Assembly: GCA_963565915.1 (NCBI GenBank)
Contig: OY751489.1
Location: 4,898,001-4,962,000 of the forward strand
DNA: 64,000 nucleotides
Direction: 5' to 3'
From: Entoloma clypeatum
Taxonomy: Eukaryota > Basidiomycota > Agaricomycetes > Agaricales > Entolomataceae
Of the stretch, positions 42,336 to 53,019 are shown in pieces. The position numbers and the translations under genes are program-made. Every line of letters begins with the position of its first letter. Positions within the stretch are counted from its first letter, which is position 1. The notes beneath the pieces were generated by a model. That model saw only the letters and a list, made by a program, of their open reading frames with translations. It did no database searches and had not been told where the DNA came from.

Positions 42336-43649
42336 GAGACCTCATCTACATATTCTGCAAGTACTACATTACATGTAACAAAGTCTACTAGGGTGGAAGC
42401 ATATTACAAGGACCTCTATGGAGAAGTGGTCCGACATGCCGAGCATGTCTTTAAGATGAAGAGGAAGGCTGCGAAGTCTTGCAAAATCAATGCAAACATC
42501 CCGAAGGCTCATGAAGAACCTTCTAACATCCATGTGGAAAGTTCGCAACATGTTTATCATGTCGCGCATGGAGAAATGGCTCATCCCAAGCCATCTGAAC
42601 CTCTCAACAGTTGGAGAGGTGACTTAGAACATCACTCTGTTCAACGGACCGGAGATATGAAGACAGTTATATCTTCAAACAAAGAGACTATGCAACATGA
42701 AAGAACTGTCACGGAAAACAGAAATGAGACTAGGGAGCCTCATCAGAACCACGAACATGGTTTGATTAACCACTCCAAGGTGGATCATCAACAACTGAAG
42801 ACTATTGCAAGGCAACCATGACAGATAGTCAGAGGATCAGAACTGAAGGCTTAGAAGTCTTCAAGAATTAACGAGAACATGCCGAAGGTTCATGAAGAAC
42901 CTTCAATTGTATATATGGAATATTTGCAACAAGCTTCTCATGTCGCACATGGAGAACTGGCTCAACACGAGCCATCTGGACCTCTCAGCATTCTGAGAGG
43001 TGATGAAGAACATCACTCCATTCAACAGAACAGAGACGTGAAGACATTAAAGTCTTCAGAGATAGAAGCCGCACAACATCAAGATATTGTTGTGGAAAGA
43101 AACCATGAGGCTTATGAGCCTCATCAACTTCTGAACCACAGAGATGGTGTTGACCACCACTCCAAAGTGGATCGTGAAGATCTGAAGACTATTAAGTCTT
43201 CAATTGAAAGTTCAAAGAGTCCACAACATGTAGTTGACGGACTAGAACGGAAGACTTATAAGTCTTCCAATTCTCTCATAGAGTCTAGAGAAGCGAACGG
43301 AAACATTTCCGCTAATATGAATCAAGAAATGGAGGTTATAATAACCTCCTCCAGAGTCAATGAAGAGACTCTGGAAATCATTGCCAAATTGAAAACGGCG
43401 AAGGAAGACAACAACAGTTGTCTCAAAATATGGAATAAAGACCACATAGGTCCTGTTTGCAAAAGAGACAAAGATAGTCTCAATGGAACACAAGTTCGGT
43501 CAACGTCAAAACAAGGTCTGGAAATTCCAAAACCTTTATCAAAGGCAGATCAACTGCCTTCGTGGCGGTCGGAATGGGTTGCTAAATCCCCACCAACCCA
43601 TAGAATGCGACCACCAACAATGGAAACAAGAGTTCCAAGGGTACCTTTA
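42336..43649 (+). other. Hairpin-array ORF with 381-bp tandem duplication
   Basis: One reading frame runs from upstream of 42336 to 43649, broken only by TGA at 42819 and TAG at 42851 between two repeat units. The segments are 42309-42821 and 42879-43661. Units are offset by exactly 381 bp (127 codons; compare PKAHEEPS...HVAHGEMAHPKPSEP with PKVHEEPS...HVAHGELAQHEPSGP). From 42884 to 43637 at least 20 short inverted repeats with 5-9 bp stems and 1-12 base loops follow each other every 30-50 bases. The protein is hydrophilic, rich in His, Glu, Lys and Ser, without a known domain. It is AT-richer than the host genes. I do not recognise it. It may be a pseudogene, a structured RNA locus or a hairpin-propagating element. 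Confidence 0.6.
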
Positions 43650-43706
43650 TGTTATGCTTAACAAACCGTTCCAAGGTTCGGGCAGAGTATGCAGGAAAGT
43701 GGAAAG
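43650..43706 (-). repeat. A-family LTR fragment
   Basis: TGTTATGCTTAACAAACCGT and the following bases match the LTR edge of A2 for 57 bp, then diverge after GTGGAAAG. It terminates the hairpin-array ORF. Confidence 0.8.
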
Positions 43707-43819
43707 GTGATCCCAGTTCTTTTGTCACCCGATCAAACGGTAGCGCCACCTCACATTGGCACAAGTGTACTTGATAGCAGTACAAATACACCTCTTACTA
43801 TTGACTTGTATGCCGTTTG

Positions 43820-44639
43820 AGAAGGAGCTGGGGCAGGAATTGCGTTGAAGGCGAGGAGGAGTTGGTCAAGTTGAGTCGAGATATCAGTGAGAGTTTGACA
43901 TTGTTCCTGGAACTCGTGCTTGAGCTGTTCAAGGCGATTGGAGTCATCCATTACTATGCGCAGAGCACAATCACCAGTTATGGAGCTCGACATCCCGTTG
44001 ACCTTGATGATAGGATTCTCCTTCAAGGATCAGTCTCGTGTCCTGTTCCTCATTCTTTGGAGTAAACTCCGCTGTAAAGACTGCACGGAAGGCCACCCAA
44101 GTCCGATAAGGCGGAGCACCAGTCCTCTGCTCCTGTTGGATAATGCGATCTGCAAAGTGTGCTGCGCGTCCACTCTTCATGAAAGATAAGGCCCAATAAA
44201 TTTTAGTGTGGTCGTCTGCGAACTGTTCTGGAGCCAGCCCCATAAACCATTCACAGGAGTTTAGAAAGGTCCAGTCATTTGTGTGTGATTCATCGGAGTC
44301 CGACACATTGGCAGGTTTTGCTCGATCCATGCCTGGATTGGCCGGAGCGAGTGGAGCGGGTATAATAGCAGGTGCGGGAGCAGGTGGGATAGGTGGCGGA
44401 GCTGGGGCAGGAATTGTGTTGAAGGTGAGGAGGAGTTGGTCAAGTTGAGTCGAGATATCAGTGAGAGTTTGACATTGTTCCTGGAACTCATGCTTGAGCT
44501 GTTCAAGGCGATTGGGGTCGTCCATTACTATGCACGGAGCAGAATCACCAGTTACGGAGAGGTAATTAGAAGAACTGAAAGGGGTGTGAGATGTATCGGA
44601 GTCAGATGCGGACGAAGCTGCTCCGAAGCGCGGAATCAT
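43820..44639 (-). pseudogene. Gypsy E gag fragments, partly duplicated
   Basis: The minus strand at 44639-43971 reads MDDPNRLEQLKHEFQEQCQT, a Pro/Ala-rich linker, then FMGLAPEQFADDHTKIYWAL, SGRAAHFADRII and FRAVFTAEFTPKNEEQDTRL, a typical fungal Gypsy Gag core. A second copy of the first ~160 bp (43825-43985 versus 44399-44555) lies downstream in the same orientation. Downstream Gag, protease and pol are absent. It probably belongs to a fifth Gypsy family here. Confidence 0.7.
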
Positions 44640-45115
44640 GACAATGATGCAATCGGACCCGGTCCAATTGGAAGAGAACTTTCTACTGTAAGGGCGACCT
44701 TACAATCCAAGACTTGAACTCAGATACTTGCAAGGGAGATCTGAAGTTTAGATTGAGCAGTCTGATAAGTAATACAACACACACCTTGCAAGGGAGATCC
44801 AAAGAGAAAGTTCTAAGGATTCCCCTGCAAGCTAGCGAGATAAATAGTAAAATGAGATATGAAATAAGAGATAAAATGAGACACATGAATGATGAGCAAT
44901 GATCGGGAGTAGGGATGGGGGATGAATGGAAACAAGATGAATGATAGTACCTGCGATCCAACGTGTGGAGTAGCGGATGGGGGCGGAGTCGTCAGATGCG
45001 GAGAGGCAGATAAGATGTCGGAGACAGCAGATACAATCAGAGGACGACGGAGATGGTGGAATAGAAAGGAAAGGAAGAAAGGAAAGGAAAAGTGAAAAGT
45101 GAAAGTGGTTGCCCT
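44640..45115. other. Unassigned stretch, probable Gypsy E leader
   Basis: On the minus strand this lies upstream of the Gag fragment. CTTGCAAGGGAGATC occurs twice (about 44728 and 44785). No ORF or clear LTR ends were found. Confidence 0.35.
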
Positions 45116-46111
45116 TACACTGTTGACTACAGAAATCTTCGGTCGGCCATCTGCGGGGCTAAACACAACTTCTTCAAGGAGAAGATCAAAACCATCTGGG
45201 CTCTCCTCAAGCGTCTCCTCCATACAGATGAAGTGTTGACATGCATTACATCCCTAGCTAATGCCTGCATAGATTACTCGTGTTGGCCTGCCACTTTCAA
45301 AATCTCCATCACAGTCATCATACTGAAACCTGACAAAGAAACCTACAATAAACCCAAGTCCTTTCGACTCATTGTTCTCCTCAACATGATGGCAAAGATT
45401 ATTGAGAAAGTCATCGCCAATTGAATGCAATTTGAATGCGCCAAATACAGCCTCGTCTACCAATACCAGTTTGGCGGACTGCACTATAGATCTACAACTG
45501 ATGCTGGGATCATCATAACACACAGAGTCCGGAATGGATGGGCAAAGAAACATGACACGGGGGTCGTGGCCTTTGACGTTGCGTAATTCTTCCCTTCTCT
45601 GGATCATCAATTTTTGCTAGGAGTACTATGGCGGCTGGGGTTTTCAGCCACCTTGAGTAAGTTCTTTGAATCATATCCACGTGGACGGTCTACTCATTTT
45701 GTCTCAGGACAGAATGTCTCAGATCTCTTCAAAATTCTCTTTGGTGTGGGTCAAGGCTCGGTGCTCTCCCCCATCCTTTCCGGCATTTATCTCTTGCCAG
45801 CTCTCAAGCTCTTCTATATGCATGGGCATGCGAAATACTTAGACCTGTTCTCCTTTGTAGATGACGGTATGCTCATCGCACAATCGTCTGACCTCAACAC
45901 CATTGGCTCCCACTTGAGAGCCGGTCGAAAAGCTATTGATGGCATCCTTGTTGACATGGGGCTAGCCACTGAACTGACAAAAGACGAACTCATGTTCTTC
46001 ACCCAAACCGTCTCTCCATTGTACCCCATTGTCCATGAGAAGATGGGACTTGATGAGCAGCCTGCGGTGCAAAAACACCACAAAACCCCTCACAACTCCT
46101 CAACAAAATAG
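45116..46111 (+). pseudogene. LINE-type reverse transcriptase fragment
   Basis: The frame reads KSFRLIVLLNMMAKIIEKVI, YQYQFGGL and TTDAGIIITHRVRNGW, then AFDVA-FFPSLDHQFLLGVLW, GVGQGSVLSPILSGIYLLPA, LFSFVDDGMLIAQSSD and LRAGRKAIDGILVDMGLATE. These are non-LTR RT blocks including the F-x-DD active site. Stops at 45422 (TGA for CGA) and 45585 (TAA for CAA) break it, and a frameshift separates the parts. Endonuclease and 3' tail are absent. It is a dead remnant. Confidence 0.78.
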
Positions 46112-47272
46112 TTCAAGGGTGGTGGGAACTTAACCACTTATTTTGTAAGTAGTTAGACTCGTTTGTCTTTTGTAGAAAGTCGTCGCAAGGTCGCGCGTCG
46201 ACAATCAAGGGTTTTGATCAAATAAAATTTTATATGAGATTGAGTTTCCTCAGGGTTCACTGAGACTCCCTTTGGATGAGACTTAGAAAATCAAACCACT
46301 CAATCAATCACTGAGAGAGAGAGAGGGATTGGATCTGGCTGGGGGGCCTTTCTAATCTACAGTGCATGGCAGGGAACTACAGTTTTTATACAAGACAAGA
46401 GATGAAATATATATATAAGGTTTATCACAAGATATGTCCATAACAAATCAGTTTCCAGGGTATCTGTTATTTGGGCATGGTCCAAATATTCACATGGGTC
46501 TTTTAAGCATATTTAGTCGAGCATATGTGACTGTCCCCGTTCCATCTGTAGACATGTCATGTGCATCATGTGATCAATTGGTCATCATTGATTCGATCAC
46601 GACATCAATGAGAGGCGGCAAGTCTTTGTCTCTTTGCTTCCGTCCTTGCTCCGTCGAGTTTCGTTCGATGCCCTCAAGTAAGTGGTGTCTTATCATTGCA
46701 TTTCATTCCTATTCTTTTATTTAAGGCCTTTAGGATCATGTAAGACCTCAAGAACGGACCGTCAAGTCTGTTTCAGCAAGTCTTTTCAAATTTGGCACCA
46801 ATCATTGAGTATGGCCCAGGGCGTTGGCACCTGATACGATCTCAATGATCAGTAAGTCTTGTATCGTTTCAGCACACCTAACTTCGCCCATGGGCACCGT
46901 TCTACACACAAAACTGATTCAATGTTTGTTGCTTTTTGAATACCTTCAAGATAACTCTGCAAAGAATACCAATTGAATTAAACCTTTGGTATATAATTAA
47001 AAGCCCTACTTCAGGGCTTTCAGAATATAAAGGAATCATATGATTTAGATCAGAATCCATGGAGATATAATTAAATTAAATCAGCAACTCATTGAATCAG
47101 TTTTGTGAGTACCTATGGCAATTATCAGAATCAAATGCTTCACTGGTTGTATGGTAACCAGTTGTCATGACTTACTGATGGAACTTGAATAGAACCCTGA
47201 TGGGTTGTCAAGGAAAGTTGTATAAGAAGAATCCAACCTCAACAGTCTCCATAATTAATCATGCACCCTATC
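46112..47272. other. AT-rich intergenic stretch with a second hairpin cluster
   Basis: No gene was recognised. Between 46980 and 47210 several short perfect inverted repeats occur: AAAGCCCT/AGGGCTTT (47000-47020), ACTGGTT/AACCAGT (47142-47162) and AACCC/GGGTT (47193-47206). It ends at the Gypsy A3 5' LTR. Confidence 0.45.
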
Positions 47273-47642
47273 TGTTACGGACTAACGACTACGGACGTAT
47301 ACGCTTACTTTTTTGCTCTTACTCATCGGCCCCCGCTTACACATATCATATTATACTTTATTTCCTTTAGTATACTTCGCTCCCGCGCTGACTCGCTTTC
47401 CGCAGCTGTCTGACTCATTCCGCAGTCAGCTTACTCATTAGTGCATAGCCTTCCGCAGTCGCCTTACTCATGCGCACTGCCTTCCGCAGTTACTGACTCA
47501 TTCGCTACCGCTCATAGTCAGTACTATATAAACCTCATGTACCATAGCTACATTCCTTAGATTTAGCAATCACATTGCTCTTCGCCTTTCCATCTTCCTG
47601 CATACTCTGCCCGAACCTTGGAACGGTTTGTTACACATAACA
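47273..47642 (+). repeat. Gypsy A3 5' LTR (370-bp sub-type)
   Basis: It runs from TGTTACGGAC to TTACACATAACA. TGACTCA lies at 47411-47417 and 47494-47500, TTACTCA variants at about 47431 and 47464, CCGCAG motifs between them, the TATA box TATATAAA at 47525-47532 and the presumed transcript start AGATTTAGCAA at 47559-47569. Confidence 0.92.
47411..47532 (+). promoter_or_regulatory. U3 bZIP-site array and TATA box of the A-family LTR
   Basis: TGACTCA and TTACTCA heptamers recur about every 30 bases with CCGCAG between, ending at TATATAAA. TGACTCA is the consensus of Gcn4/CpcA and AP-1 type bZIP activators, so stress or amino-acid starvation control is a reasonable inference. The solo LTR at 9804 has three such sites. 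Confidence 0.6.
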
Positions 47643-47644
47643 AG

Positions 47645-47655
47645 TTGCTAAATCT
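47645..47655 (+). promoter_or_regulatory. Gypsy A3 self-primer binding site
   Basis: TTGCTAAATCT begins two bases after the LTR and is complementary to AGATTTAGCAA at 47559-47569, which lies 34 bases after the start of the TATA box. Confidence 0.78.
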
Positions 47656-48097
47656 CGTTAGGTTCGCCCAGAGCGAAGAGAGCAACTACCAGACGAGTCA
47701 AGACATCGCGCTTCTTTGAAGACTTCACCAGTAACCCATTCAGCACGCCAGAAGCCCGACAGGAGGAGCTAAGTCCTCGAGACAGTATCGATTTTACGCT
47801 TATCCAGCAGTACATCGAATCGGAGATCCGTCGCATCCTACAGCAGGTGCTTGATGAAGAACTAGACAACGACGAGCATCGCCCCCATGGCGAGATAGCA
47901 GAGAGCATCCATCTTGCTCGGCAACACCAGATCGCGCGTTACAACGCCCGACAGAATGAACTCGAAAGTTTTCGCGTTCAAGAAGGACCTCAGACAGGTC
48001 GGATCACAGAGATCAGAGAGTTTATCGGTGTCCAGACAACCGTTATCAGAAGATTGATTAGGACGCTCACATCGAGACGTCCCAGAGCCACATCATC
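47656..48097 (+). other. Gypsy A3 leader with open frame before gag
   Basis: An ATG-less frame (from TAA within the PBS to 48431) encodes SRFFEDFTSNPFSTPEARQE, QYIESEIRRILQQVLDEELD and EIREFIGVQTTVIRRLIRTL. It overlaps the gag start. The same frame is open in A1 and A2. Confidence 0.4.
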
Positions 48098-49285
48098 ATG
48101 TCTTACTCAAAGCAGCAGATCTACGCCCACTTCACCACTGAAGAACAACAGACTGAATACAACCATTGGGCACGAAACGAGAGACTTGACCCCTTCTCGC
48201 GATCAACAGACGCGCAGGAACAGAGATTCCTTAGAGATTTACAGAGGAAATACTCTGAACATTTTGCCACCGATTCCGCCGACGAGTCCCCTGACGAATT
48301 TACTTTTGACTCTGCGCAGTCAGATATTGAACAGACGCCTAGAACAGGGACTCATTTTCAATCCTTACCTGTATCCCGAACCCCATCTTCATCCCAACAA
48401 CCCGACCCCTCTTCTCCTCCGCAGACTCTAGACATGGCAGAAGCCCCGGCTGTACAAACAATGGATACATCCAAGATCATCAAGGATCCTGGGATGTTCA
48501 AGGACAGATACACCTTTGACGAGTGGTGGAAAGCCACCAAACTATACATCAGGTTCCAAAAGTGCCTCACAGACGATCAGAAGATTTTTGCGGTGCTATC
48601 CCGCATGATGGAAGGGTCCGGCAGACACTGGGCCAGTAACAAGTTAGATGCTCTTGCTGTTGACAATGAGAACATCACCTGGCTAGGTTTTTCCGATGAT
48701 ATCGCCACACAATTCTCCATCGCCAACAAGTCGGTCGCTGCAAAAGCCAGACTTGAAGTCCTGAAACAAGAGAAATGTACCGTTGATGAATTCTTGGATG
48801 AATTCGAAGAACTCTTGAAGCTGTCAAACCTTGGTGAAGAAACTGGGAAATACATCCTAGAGAAGAACGTCAACCACAGAATCTCTGAACAAGTGGCTAG
48901 CGATGGCAAGACGTACACCGATTACGCAAAGGAGATCCGAAACAAGGGACAACAGATGGAAGGACACGGTGGCGGCGACATGCGCACCAGATCGGGTACC
49001 ACTTATGGTGGTCAGGGCAAAGCCATGGAAATCGACAAAGCAGGAGTAGCCCGTTGCTACAACTGTCAACGCTTCGGTCATCTGGCTAAAGACTGTAGCA
49101 CTCCAAAGAAGAAAGATGGTCGCAAGTGTTTCAACTGTGACCAAGAACGCCATATCGCGTGCAACTGCCGCAAGCCGAAGAAGAACTCCGGAAGGGTTAG
49201 GAAGGTGTCCGAGGAAGATGCTGAGAATGATGAAACCACAATCTTAGAAGCCAACGAGAAGGATTTTCCCGAAGGGTCTGATTAA
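48098..49285 (+). CDS. gag: Gypsy A3 gag, intact
   Basis: 395 codons from ATG 48098 (MSYSKQQIYAHFTTEEQQTE), with TAG upstream in frame. It has an acidic Ser/Thr/Pro region, the capsid core (FKDRYTFDEWWKATKLYIRF, MMEGSGRHWASNKLDALAVD, EFLDEFEELLKLSNLGEETG) and two zinc knuckles CYNCQRFGHLAKDC and CFNCDQERHIACNC. It packages the element RNA and forms the virus-like particle. This is the only uninterrupted A-family gag in the window and could complement copies such as A1. A short in-frame deletion before GGGDMRT relative to A2 does not break it. Confidence 0.88.
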   Translation: MSYSKQQIYAHFTTEEQQTEYNHWARNERLDPFSRSTDAQEQRFLRDLQRKYSEHFATDSADESPDEFTFDSAQSDIEQTPRTGTHFQSLPVSRTPSSSQQPDPSSPPQTLDMAEAPAVQTMDTSKIIKDPGMFKDRYTFDEWWKATKLYIRFQKCLTDDQKIFAVLSRMMEGSGRHWASNKLDALAVDNENITWLGFSDDIATQFSIANKSVAAKARLEVLKQEKCTVDEFLDEFEELLKLSNLGEETGKYILEKNVNHRISEQVASDGKTYTDYAKEIRNKGQQMEGHGGGDMRTRSGTTYGGQGKAMEIDKAGVARCYNCQRFGHLAKDCSTPKKKDGRKCFNCDQERHIACNCRKPKKNSGRVRKVSEEDAENDETTILEANEKDFPEGSD

Positions 49286-52200
49286 ACGATGCTAAGTCGC
49301 GACCCTTATCTATTAAATGGACTTGCTTGCCTTGTATGACTGCAGACAATAGAACCTATGTCATCCCTGCCAAGCGAGCCACTGCATCGACTAAGATTGT
49401 GAAGGGAGATAAACCTCCAAAAAGACGAGAAATCAGGCTGTTAGCTCAGCTCAAAACACGACGAGGACCAAAGGTTATCCGACCTGAGGTTGACAGCGGA
49501 TGTGAACGCACATGCATCCATCCCAGAATAGTACATGAACAGAACCTCCCCACGCGAGGAATACCACCCATAGCAATTCTAAATGCGGATGGATCACCAA
49601 ATTGACAACAGAAAGCGAGCCAACTTGCTGAAGTCAAACTGGATTTGGGAGCACATCAGGAAACCATGGAAGCAATGGTACTGGACATTGGGAGAACGGA
49701 CATGCTCTTGGGACATGACTTGTTGGTACACCACAACCCCACAATCAATTGGACAACCGGCGCCGTAACATTTAACCGGTGCCCAACAACATGTCGAACC
49801 AAACACTCGGATTTCAGGATTAACCTTAATGGTCACAAACACCGGGTTCGCATGGTTGAGGTGCGCGACAAAGATGCACCCAAAAAGTCGGATCAGAAAT
49901 GGAAGCCTGGAGACCCTATCTTGGAAGCTGTCACTCCCACACCACCTCCCACAACCAAACGACCCTCATATGTTGAACAATTTGCTCATCTTTTCGAGAA
50001 AGAGAACTTTGATAAGATCCCAAAGGAGAGGGAATGGGACCATGGTATCGAACTTACACCGGACGCACCAAAGAAACTAGGGGGAAATACATATCCTATG
50101 ACACAAAAGGAACAAGAGGAATTGGACGCATTCATTGACGAGGGTCTAGCAACAGGAAAGATCCGCCCATGCAAATCCCCTTATGCCTCCCCTTGCTTCT
50201 TCATCAACAAGAAGGATGGCTCCAAATGATTGGTACAAGATTACCGCATGGTCAATAAATTCACGGTCAAAGACAAGTTCCCACTCCCACAAATATCCGA
50301 TCTCTTGGACGTACTGAAAGATGCGGTCTACTTCAATAAAATGGACATCATGTGGGGCTATAACAACCTCCGGATTAAGGAGGGCGATGAATGGAAAGCT
50401 GCCTTCCTCACCAGTCAAGGATTGTTCGAACCATTGGTCATGTTTTTTGGTCTTTGCAACTCCCCGGGAACGTTCTCTCGAATGATGGCTAGTCTATTCC
50501 GGGACCAGATCCGCCGACGTATCTGCGTGATCTACATGGATGACATCATGGTTATCAGTAAAACCAAGGAAGAACTCGCTCGAAACACTAAAGAAATCCT
50601 ACAGATCCTATCAGACAATGATTTGTTCCTAAAGGAGAAGAAGTGTTTATGGGAAGTAACGAAATGTCCTATATTGGGATATGTGGTTGGTGAGGGACGT
50701 GTTGAGATGGAAACTGAGAAGGTGGATACAATTCGAAACTGGCGAGCACCCACATCAAAAAAGGAAGTTCAGAAGTTCCTTGGATTTGCTAACTTCTATC
50801 GATGTTTTATTGAAGGGTACTCAAACATCGCAAAACCTCTCACCACGCTCACAGGCGGTATGGCATTTACTTGGGGACCAACAGAGCAGCAAGCTTTTGA
50901 AGGTCTCATATGGGCAATTACATTGGCACCAGTCTTGGTATTACCGAAACCAGAGGGACAGTTCAGGGTTGAAACCGATGCATCGGGCTATGCAATTGGA
51001 GCAGTACTGTCTCAGAAGCAAGACGACAAATGGCACCCAATCGCGTTCTTGTCACGGACCATGTCCGCAGCCAAACAGGATTACGAGATATACAACAAGG
51101 AACTCCTGGCAGTCGTGGAAGCATTGAAAGATTGGAGACACTATCTGCTTGAAGCCAGGGAACGTTTCGAGATCTTGACCGATCACAAGAACCTGGAATA
51201 TTTCCGTCGTCCTCAGGACCTGAATCAATGACAGCGACGCTGGAAAATGAAGTTACAAGACTATGACTTCGAATTATGGCATGTGCCCGGCAAGACCAAT
51301 GCGAAAGCGGACATCCTGTCACGCTTACCCTGGTATGAAGCAGAACTCGAACCACAGGACAGTGACCAAATGCTCAAGGAGGGACTGTTCTTGAAACAGT
51401 TGGAATCAGAAGATGTGGTACAAATGGAGATGTTCACGGAGGAACAATTCTTTGAAGGGGGTGAAACATCTGATTCCATCAAAATTGGAAACGTCACGAC
51501 CATTGAAAATCCGTGGATTGCATGCATCAAGGGTTCAAACCGCATGGAGACAGAAGTAGCGCAGGGCCTAAAAAAGAATCCTCATTGGTATCAGCAGGGA
51601 TCACCTATGCAGGAGAACGAGTCTATGTCCCGCCAGACCCACAATTACGACAAGAATTGATGTTCGAGTCACATGATGCACCAGTGGCTGGACATCCAGG
51701 ACAGTATCGGACACATGAACTCCTCACTCGCATCTACTGGTGGCCTACCATACTGCATGATGTGAAGAAGTACGTGAAGGGTTGCGACACTTGTCAATGC
51801 AACAAGATTAACCGACAAAAGCGACATGCTCTGCTACATCCCCATGCAGCACCAAGTCACCCATGGGAAGACATAGGAATCGACGTCGTGGGACCAATAC
51901 CAGAATCTGATGGAAAAAAACGCAATTCTGGTCATCACGGATAGACATTCAAAGATGCTTCACCTCATTCCAACAACCGTGGAACTATCAGCTGAAGGAT
52001 TAGCCAAGATCTATTGGGATCAGATATGGAAGCTTCATGGGATCCCCAAGAAGATCATCAGCGATAGGGGACCGCAGTTCGCCGCGAAATTCATGGAGAT
52101 ACTCTGCCACATGTTAGGGATCAAGAGGAACCTGTCCACCACATACCACCCACAGACTGATGGACAGGCCGAGCGATCGCATCAGGAGACGGAAGTGTTC

Positions 52201-52885
52201 TTATGAAACTTTGTCAACCATCTACAGGATGATTGGGCTGAATGGATCGCAATCGCAGAGTTCCAGTACAATGACAACAAACATCAGGCGACGAAGCACA
52301 CCCCATTCTACCTCAACTATGGTTTACATCCATGGAAGGGAGAGCTCATGTTAGAAGATACCAATCCGGCTGCCAATGACTTCTTGAAAAAACTCAAACA
52401 GGCACGAGAAGAAGCCAATGCTGCGCTGAAACAAGCACAGGATCAGATGAAGAAGACAGTTGACACACGGCAAAGTCCGTCTTGGAACTACCACATCGGA
52501 GACAAGGTGTGGCTGGAAGGAACTAACATCAGGACCGATCGCCCCTCAAAGAAACTTGATGCACTCTGACATGGACCATTCAAAGTCCTAGAGAAGAAAG
52601 GAGCTAGCACGTACCTTCTTGATCTTCCAAAGACTTGGAAGATGATTCACCCTGTGTTCAACGAGACCCTGTTGTCACCATATGAAACTCCGAAGTACAG
52701 GACGAGAAGAGTACCATGTGTCTACGATCCTAGACTCTCGAAAGTTCCACAGAAAGATCCAGTACCTCGTCCAGTGGGAAGAATATGGTCCAGAAGAGAA
52801 CACATGGGAACCTCGAGCTAATGTTCAGAACGCTCAAGATTTGATCTGTGATTTCCATTGGCAGAACCCGTCTCGCCCACGATAA
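49286..52885 (+). pseudogene. Gypsy A3 pol, five CGA-to-TGA stops
   Basis: Protease (EVDSGCERTCIHP), RT (YMDDIMVISKT), RNase H, integrase (HPGQYRTHELLTRIYWWPTI, CDTCQCNK, ISDRGPQFAAKF, QTDGQAERSHQ) and a chromodomain (STILDSRKF...YLVQWEEYGPEENTWEP) are all recognisable. TGA at 49603, 50227, 51229, 52204 and 52567 each replaces a CGA that A1 keeps. Small deletions or insertions near 51597, 51918 and 52698 shift the frame. Integrase and RT would not be made. Confidence 0.9.
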
Positions 52886-53019
52886 AAGACAGCTCTCAGA
52901 ATCCATGACAAGTATCGACCTCATCAGTCAACCACACACCGAGTTCCCCGCTCTAGTCCTTTTCCCTGCCCAATATAGCCTCCCCCTTCTTCTTCTATCT
53001 CTCAACCATCCTCGCCGCC

